Assembly: GCA_009705865.1 (NCBI GenBank)
Contig: WLSJ01000070.1
Coordinates: forward strand, 1-8,957
From: Actinomycetota bacterium
GTDB taxonomy: Bacteria > Actinomycetota > Acidimicrobiia > Acidimicrobiales > Ilumatobacteraceae
Length of the DNA: 8,957 nucleotides
Reading direction: 5' to 3'
Shown here piece after piece: positions 4,566-8,957 of this stretch; positions within the stretch are counted from its first letter, which is position 1, and the number at the start of each line of letters is the position of its first letter. Both the position numbers and the translations under genes were made by a program. The notes beneath the pieces were generated by a model. That model was not told the DNA's origin. It saw only the letters and a list, made by a program, of their open reading frames with translations, and made no database searches.

Positions 4566-5549
4566 TTACGAATCGTGTCCGTGTGGGTGCGTTGAATGCC
4601 ATGCATACGCAGAAGAAATAATGTCGTCAAGGCTGTGGCTTGGTGACCAACCGAAAGTTTCGGTAATGAGGCGCGGGTCTGCGTAACACTCAGACGGATC
4701 ACCTGCACGACGTCCGGCTATTTCGTATGGAACCTTTTTGCCCGTGATGCGTTCAGTCGCAGTGATGATGTCCATCACGCTGGCTCCGTGACCAGTGCCG
4801 ACATTGCAGGTAATGCTTGCTCCGCCATCAGCAAGGTAATCGAGTGCTGCAACATGAGCACGAGCCAGATCTTCAACGTGAATGTAGTCGCGCACGCCGG
4901 TGCCATCTGGGGTAGGAAAGTCATTGCCAAACACCGTGAGTGCAGGAGAAAAACCTAGAACAGCTTTCATGACATGCGGAATGAGATTTTGCGAGTAACG
5001 CCAATCTTCACCAAGTGTGGAATCTTCTGATGCTCCGGCCGCATTGAAATAGCGCAGACACACGTTTCGCATATCGGTGGTCTGTGAATACCAATCGAGA
5101 GTCTTTTCGATCATCATCTTTGTTTCGGCGTACACACTTTCACAACTCAGTGCATCTGATTCGCGAACAGGAACAGACTGTGGTGTGCCATACACGGCTG
5201 CGGTAGATGAAAAGACAACTCGAGAAACACCAGCGGTATGAAGAGCTTCGAAAAGTTTTTGGGAACCGGTGACGTTGTTGTTGAAATACTTGCCGGGATT
5301 AGTCATTGATTCACCGACTGCTTTGTAGGCAGCAAAGTGGACGACTTCATCTACGTCATGTTCGGCCACTACGCGCGCTATGAGATCAGAGTCCGCAACA
5401 TCACCCTGCACGAAAGGGGCATCACCGACTGCTTTTCGGTGTCCGTTTTCAAGGGTGTCGAGTACGACAACACCTCGACCAGAAGCACGAATGAGACGAG
5501 TTGTGATGGACCCGATGTATCCGGCACCGCCGGTGATGAGCACGGTCAT
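4566..5549 (-). CDS. galE: UDP-glucose 4-epimerase
   Basis: Interconverts UDP-glucose and UDP-galactose with tightly bound NAD; supplies galactose units for cell-surface glycans and the Leloir pathway. 327 aa, close to the family's 330-340. Seen: Rossmann NAD loop GGAGYIG (7-13), Asp31 at the end of strand 2, VVHFAAYKAVGESM (69-82), FSSTAAVYG (113-121; Thr116 where E. coli has Ser124), catalytic Y140-AET-K144, LRYFNAAGA, the substrate loop with NLIPHVM, and GTGVRDYIHVEDLA. The ends fit well; the C-terminus is His-rich (WHSTHPHGHDS). The ATG at 5549 is 10 bases after the HhH-GPD stop, with no Shine-Dalgarno but TAGCCT 7 bases upstream. No other galactose genes are near, which suggests a housekeeping glycan role rather than galactose use. 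It is last in the run aceE - HhH-GPD - galE. Confidence 0.96.
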   Translation of the reverse strand: MTVLITGGAGYIGSITTRLIRASGRGVVVLDTLENGHRKAVGDAPFVQGDVADSDLIARVVAEHDVDEVVHFAAYKAVGESMTNPGKYFNNNVTGSQKLFEALHTAGVSRVVFSSTAAVYGTPQSVPVRESDALSCESVYAETKMMIEKTLDWYSQTTDMRNVCLRYFNAAGASEDSTLGEDWRYSQNLIPHVMKAVLGFSPALTVFGNDFPTPDGTGVRDYIHVEDLARAHVAALDYLADGGASITCNVGTGHGASVMDIITATERITGKKVPYEIAGRRAGDPSECYADPRLITETFGWSPSHSLDDIISSAYAWHSTHPHGHDS

Positions 5550-5556
5550 TGCAATG

Positions 5557-5562
5557 AGGCTA
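5557..5562 (-). promoter_or_regulatory. -10-like box (TAGCCT) overlapping the stop codon before galE
   Basis: On the minus strand the TAG stop of the HhH-GPD gene is the first half of TAGCCT (TANNNT), which ends 7 bases before the galE ATG. The 10-base gap has no Shine-Dalgarno (CCTCATTGCA). This suggests that galE can have its own leaderless transcript even though it is packed behind the upstream gene. Confidence 0.4.
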
Positions 5563-6144
5563 CTTCAGGGGCCGTGATTGCTTGTCGCGATCAGCGGCCT
5601 TCTCTGCCTTTTTCCATGCGCGGACTGTGAGCAGTGTTTCTGGTGAAGTGATGTCTGCAACGGTTCGAGGATTTGAGTCGCTAAATACTCCTGCTGCCTT
5701 TTTCCAGTTGGCGGGCGTGATTTCAAATCGCTTACCCAAGAGGGCAACAAAGATCTGCGCTTTCTCTGCGCCAAAACCAGGCAATTCACGAAGACGTTCA
5801 AACAAAACATGTGCGTCATCAACGTCGGCCCACATGTTTTCGCCTTTGCCTTTGTATTTTTCAGCGAGCACAGCGCACATTCCTTGAATGCGTTGTGCCA
5901 TTGCCTTTGGAAAGCGATGAATCGCAGGCTTCACGAGACATAGCGCAAGAAACTCTGTGGGGTCCATTGCGGCAATTTTCTTTGCGTCAAGATGCCCGAG
6001 ACGTTGTTTCAAAGTCCATGGGCCATTGAATGCCCATTCCATTGGTACTTGTTGGTCGAGCAACATGCCAATCAGCAATGCGGTGCCGTTGGCGTTCAGA
6101 AACGCATCAGAGTCAGGATTTCCGGTGATGTACAAGGTGCCCAC
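5560..6144 (-). CDS. HhH-GPD superfamily protein (actinobacterial, uncharacterised)
   Basis: 194 aa. An N-terminal helical part with LLIGMLLDQQVPMEWAF (23-39), as in the first helices of base-excision glycosylases of the AlkA/Nth superfamily, then the helix-hairpin-helix RELPGFGAEKAQIFVALLG (119-137), which grips the DNA backbone. It matches the general pattern of an uncharacterised actinobacterial HhH-GPD subfamily. The catalytic Asp expected about 20-25 residues after the hairpin in Nth is not seen (the stretch reads EITPANWKKAAG), nor is an iron-sulfur Cys cluster at the C-terminus. It may therefore bind DNA without being a classical glycosylase (inference). The C-terminus is Lys/Arg-rich. 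The start is GTG at 6144: AAAAGGA lies 8 bases upstream. It follows aceE by 17 bases and precedes galE by 10, so it is probably cotranscribed with aceE. Confidence 0.85.
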   Translation of the reverse strand: MGTLYITGNPDSDAFLNANGTALLIGMLLDQQVPMEWAFNGPWTLKQRLGHLDAKKIAAMDPTEFLALCLVKPAIHRFPKAMAQRIQGMCAVLAEKYKGKGENMWADVDDAHVLFERLRELPGFGAEKAQIFVALLGKRFEITPANWKKAAGVFSDSNPRTVADITSPETLLTVRAWKKAEKAADRDKQSRPLK

Positions 6145-6152
6145 GGGCGAAG

Positions 6153-6159
6153 TCCTTTT
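6153..6159 (-). promoter_or_regulatory. Shine-Dalgarno site AAAAGGA deciding the GTG start at 6144
   Basis: On the minus strand AAAAGGA is followed by 8 bases (CTTCGCCC) and GTG. It lies within the 17-base gap after the aceE stop codon, so this internal gene is translated from a leadered polycistronic message. It is identical to the site before 2113. Confidence 0.7.
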
Positions 6160-6161
6160 GT

Positions 6162-8882
6162 TTAGTCGCGAGTAAGTGAATGTACTGCTTCTGGATCGAT
6201 ATTGAGGTCAATGATGGCCTGAGCAACAACTTCCTTTGTGATTCCGTGTGATCCGATAAGGCTGGAGAGCACTGCAATGACAACATGAGAGGCATTGGTT
6301 TCAAAAAATCCTCGTAGCGATTCGCGAGTATCGCTACGACCCATTCCGTCAGTTCCTAATGCCAAGAAACGTCGACTAGGTACAAACGACGCCACTTGTT
6401 CAGACACGATGCGAAGGAAATCAGTCACTGTGACAACGGGAGCTGCAGTAGCCCCAAGAAGGGTCTCAATGTGTGAACGACGTTTTCTTTCAAGCGGGTG
6501 AAGCCGATTCCATCGTTCTATTTCCATTGCCTCGTCGCGTAACGACTTGTACGAAGTAGCTGACCATAGGTCGACGTCAATTGAGTATTTCGTGCGCAAA
6601 ATGGTGGCCGCTTCAGAGGCGGCTGCAAATGCTGAACCGGAGAACAAAATTGAGGCGTGTGCGGAGCCTGAAGTTGACGGTGCCCACTGGTACAAACCGT
6701 TAATGATGTCTTGTGTAGACACGTGGCTCGGCTTGGCTGGCATGGGAATGTTTTCGTTGTAGAGCGTGATGTAATAAAAAATGTCCGCGGGGTCGTCGCC
6801 GTACATTTTTGTGATTCCGTGTTGCACAATGGCTGCAACTTCGAATGCAAAAGCGGGGTCATAGGCCTGGCATGCAGGAACGGTGGAAGCCAACAACAGA
6901 CTGTGTCCGTCTTGATGTTGTAGGCCTTCTCCCATCAAAGTTGTGCGTCCTGCAGTTGCGCCCATTAGAAATCCGCGTGCTCGTGCATCAGCTGCTTGCC
7001 ATATGAGGTCACCAACGCGTTGGAAACCAAACATGGAATAGAACGTGTAGAACGGCACCATCGGTACACCACGTGTGGCGTAACTGGTAGCTGCAGCGAT
7101 CCAGCTTGACATCGCGCCCGCTTCAGTGATTCCTTCTTCAAGAATTTGACCCTGTGCGGATTCGGCATATGACAACAACAAGTCATGATCGACTGGTTCG
7201 TATTTTTGACCCTGCGATGCGTAAATCTTTTGTTCACGAAACAATGAATCCATTCCGAAAGTTCGTGCTTCATCGGGAATGATTGGTACAACGCGACTAC
7301 CGAATGAATCATCTCGCAATAGATTGCGCAAAAGGCGAGTAAAACCCATTGTGGTGCTGACTGATTGCCCACCAGAGCCTTCTGTGAACTCAGCGAAAAC
7401 TTGTGCATTCGGAAGCGTGAGTGGAGACTTTGTGCGAACGATACGTTTCGGCAATGACCCGCCCAGCACCCTGCGTCGTTCCATCATGTATTGATATTCG
7501 ACAGAGTCAACCGCCGGACGATAATACGGCAGCACATCGCCTTCGAGTGCAGAATCAGGTATCTCGTCTTGTAAATGCAAACGATCACGCATTGCACGCA
7601 ATTGATCAGCATTGAGTTTCTTAATCTGGTGCGTTGCGTTGCGGCCCTCTACTTGTGGTCCAAGAGTCCAGCCTTTGATGGTCTTAGCCAAAATTGCAGT
7701 TGGCTTGCCAGAACCGAGGTTGTCAACGGCGGCTTGATATGCAGCAAATAACTTTCTGTAGTCATGGCCACCACGCGGAAGATTCAACAAGTCTTCATCG
7801 GAAAGATGAGACACCATCTGCAGTAAACGAGGATCAGAGCCAAAGAAGTGTTCGCGAATGTATGCGCCACCTTCTATGGAATAGCGCTGGAACTCTCCAT
7901 CAACCGTCGAGTTCATTTTGTTGAGCAGCAACCCATCAACATCTGCTGCTAACAGTTCATCCCATTTCGAACCCCACACAACTTTGATGACGTTCCACCC
8001 GGCGCCACGGAAAACTGCTTCTAGTTCTTGAATGATTTTGCCGTTGCCGCGCACCGGGCCATCAAGGCGCTGCAAGTTGCAGTTGACGACAAAGACAAGG
8101 TTGTCCAGTTTTTCACGGGCAGCGAGCGAAATAGACCCAAGAGTTTCAGGTTCGTCAGTTTCGCCGTCGCCAATAAATGCCCACACACGACTTGCAGACG
8201 TGTCATCAATGTTGCGGTTATGTAAGTACCGATTAAAACGTGCTTGGTACAAAGCAGTGAGTGGACCAAGTCCCATCGACACAGTGGGGAATTCCCAGAA
8301 CTCCGGCATGAGGCGCGGGTGTGGGTAACTGGAGAGACCTTTTCCATCGCGACCAATCTCACGACGGAAGTGGTCGAGGTCATCTTCGTCTAGTCGGTGT
8401 TCAAGAAATGCACGAGCATAAATGCCTGGTGCTGCATGACCTTGGAAATAGATGTGGTCACCAGCAGTTCCGTTGTCTTTGCCATGAAAGAAATGGTTGA
8501 ATCCGATTTCATACAAGCTTGCAGAACTTGCAAATGTTGATAGGTGGCCACCGATGCCTTCTGCTGCATGATTGGCGCGCGTCACCATGACTGCTGCGTT
8601 CCATCGGATGTATGCACGAATGCGACGCTCTAAATGTTCGTCACCAGGAAACCAGGGTTCATTGTCTGCAGTGATGCTGTTGACGTATGGCGTTGACACT
8701 GCATCGGGAAAATTAACTTCTGTGTGTTGTGCACGCTCAAGAAGGCGCGACAACAAGTAACGGGCACGTTCTGGGCCGTGTCCTTCGACGACAGAGTCAA
8801 GAGAGTCAAGCCATTCCTGAGTCTCTCCCGGATCAGTGTCGGGGAGCTGATGCATAGAGCCGTCGAAGATCACAGGTGTCAT
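6162..8882 (-). CDS. aceE: Pyruvate dehydrogenase E1 component, homodimeric type
   Basis: Thiamine-diphosphate-dependent decarboxylation of pyruvate and acetyl transfer to the E2 lipoyl group; cytoplasmic PDH complex, which in actinobacteria is often shared with the 2-oxoglutarate complex. 906 aa (E. coli 887, M. tuberculosis about 930). Seen: LPDTDPGETQEWLDSLD near the start, GHLSTFASSASLYEIGFNHF (112-131), the ThDP motif GDGETDEPETLG (238-249) with Asn267/Asn269 in VVNCNLQRLDG, the mobile loop THQIKKLN with His418 (E. coli His407), LEEGITEAGA with Glu584 (E. coli Glu571), and GEGLQHQDGHS (651-661). All key residues are present. Start: ATG at 8882 has GGGAG only one base upstream; GTG at codon 4 (8873) would be 10 bases from it and is a real alternative. 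An in-frame stop at 8915-8913 excludes longer forms. It heads the run to the HhH-GPD and galE genes. Confidence 0.97.
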   Translation of the reverse strand: MTPVIFDGSMHQLPDTDPGETQEWLDSLDSVVEGHGPERARYLLSRLLERAQHTEVNFPDAVSTPYVNSITADNEPWFPGDEHLERRIRAYIRWNAAVMVTRANHAAEGIGGHLSTFASSASLYEIGFNHFFHGKDNGTAGDHIYFQGHAAPGIYARAFLEHRLDEDDLDHFRREIGRDGKGLSSYPHPRLMPEFWEFPTVSMGLGPLTALYQARFNRYLHNRNIDDTSASRVWAFIGDGETDEPETLGSISLAAREKLDNLVFVVNCNLQRLDGPVRGNGKIIQELEAVFRGAGWNVIKVVWGSKWDELLAADVDGLLLNKMNSTVDGEFQRYSIEGGAYIREHFFGSDPRLLQMVSHLSDEDLLNLPRGGHDYRKLFAAYQAAVDNLGSGKPTAILAKTIKGWTLGPQVEGRNATHQIKKLNADQLRAMRDRLHLQDEIPDSALEGDVLPYYRPAVDSVEYQYMMERRRVLGGSLPKRIVRTKSPLTLPNAQVFAEFTEGSGGQSVSTTMGFTRLLRNLLRDDSFGSRVVPIIPDEARTFGMDSLFREQKIYASQGQKYEPVDHDLLLSYAESAQGQILEEGITEAGAMSSWIAAATSYATRGVPMVPFYTFYSMFGFQRVGDLIWQAADARARGFLMGATAGRTTLMGEGLQHQDGHSLLLASTVPACQAYDPAFAFEVAAIVQHGITKMYGDDPADIFYYITLYNENIPMPAKPSHVSTQDIINGLYQWAPSTSGSAHASILFSGSAFAAASEAATILRTKYSIDVDLWSATSYKSLRDEAMEIERWNRLHPLERKRRSHIETLLGATAAPVVTVTDFLRIVSEQVASFVPSRRFLALGTDGMGRSDTRESLRGFFETNASHVVIAVLSSLIGSHGITKEVVAQAIIDLNIDPEAVHSLTRD

Positions 8883-8957
8883 TCTCCCATGATTTTTCTC
8901 AAAAGCCTGTCGTTACCCCGTCCCATGGTGAACAATCGTTGTCATGGAATTATCCGA
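8883..8957. other. aceE upstream region; possible start of a divergent gene at the edge
   Basis: 75 bases. On the minus strand: GGGAG next to the aceE ATG, a three-codon frame ATG GGA GAA TGA (8890-8879) whose stop overlaps that ATG, and no clear promoter box at leaderless spacing. Near the edge, CCATG (8923-8927) can pair with CATGG (8943-8947), enclosing ACAA-TCG-TTGT (8932-8942). On the plus strand an ATG at 8944 with AACAAT 7 bases upstream could begin a rightward gene, but only four codons are visible. Neither is established. Confidence 0.35.

Noticed and set aside
6965..7408. 147-codon minus-strand frame inside aceE
   Set aside because: It is on the same strand in another frame, inside conserved aceE sequence, with no ribosome site or family motif.
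8021..8383. 120-codon minus-strand frame inside aceE
   Set aside because: Shadow frame over the conserved ThDP-binding part of aceE.
1..8957. Mobile elements, CRISPR arrays, tRNA/rRNA, riboswitches
   Set aside because: No transposase, integrase, terminal repeats, regularly spaced repeats or tRNA-like cloverleaf was seen; the gaps between genes are at most about 84 bases.

Overview
The window is a compact stretch of bacterial chromosome of roughly 50% GC, almost certainly actinobacterial. The evidence is a single-chain (homodimeric-type) pyruvate dehydrogenase E1, an actinobacterial-type HhH-GPD protein, two proteins from mycothiol-linked families, and starts that mostly lack Shine-Dalgarno sites but have a TANNNT box a few bases upstream, as in actinobacterial leaderless transcripts. 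The moderate GC and gene types would fit a free-living aquatic lineage such as Acidimicrobiia, but that placement is a guess.

Layout, left to right. (1) The 3' end of an acyl-CoA dehydrogenase gene runs in from the left edge and ends in a strong hairpin terminator (806-836). (2) A small single-pass membrane protein (858-1310, +) meets, with stop codons overlapping, a leftward pair: a maleylpyruvate isomerase-family (DinB-like, mycothiol-dependent) protein (1307-2113, -) and, upstream of it, a DsbA/Rv2466c-like thioredoxin-fold oxidoreductase (2132-2818, -). (3) An 81-bp divergent control region holds two promoter-like boxes, a 21-bp imperfect palindrome and a direct repeat. (4) A rightward run follows: TetR-family regulator (2900-3505), a 74-aa unknown protein (3561-3785) and an alpha/beta-hydrolase-like protein whose nucleophile position is Asn (3797-4564). 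(5) A leftward run of aceE (8882-6162), an HhH-GPD protein (6144-5560) and galE (5549-4566) meets the hydrolase tail to tail with one base between the stop codons. The right edge holds the aceE upstream region and possibly the first codons of a divergent gene.

How the genes may work together. The acyl-CoA dehydrogenase, AceE and GalE are ordinary fatty-acid/acyl-CoA, central-carbon and sugar-nucleotide enzymes. The most system-like unit is the TetR gene divergent from two proteins of mycothiol-associated families. The inferred role is an inducible thiol-dependent detoxification or redox module. No mobile element, CRISPR array, tRNA or rRNA was seen, and no gene-free stretch exceeds 100 bases.
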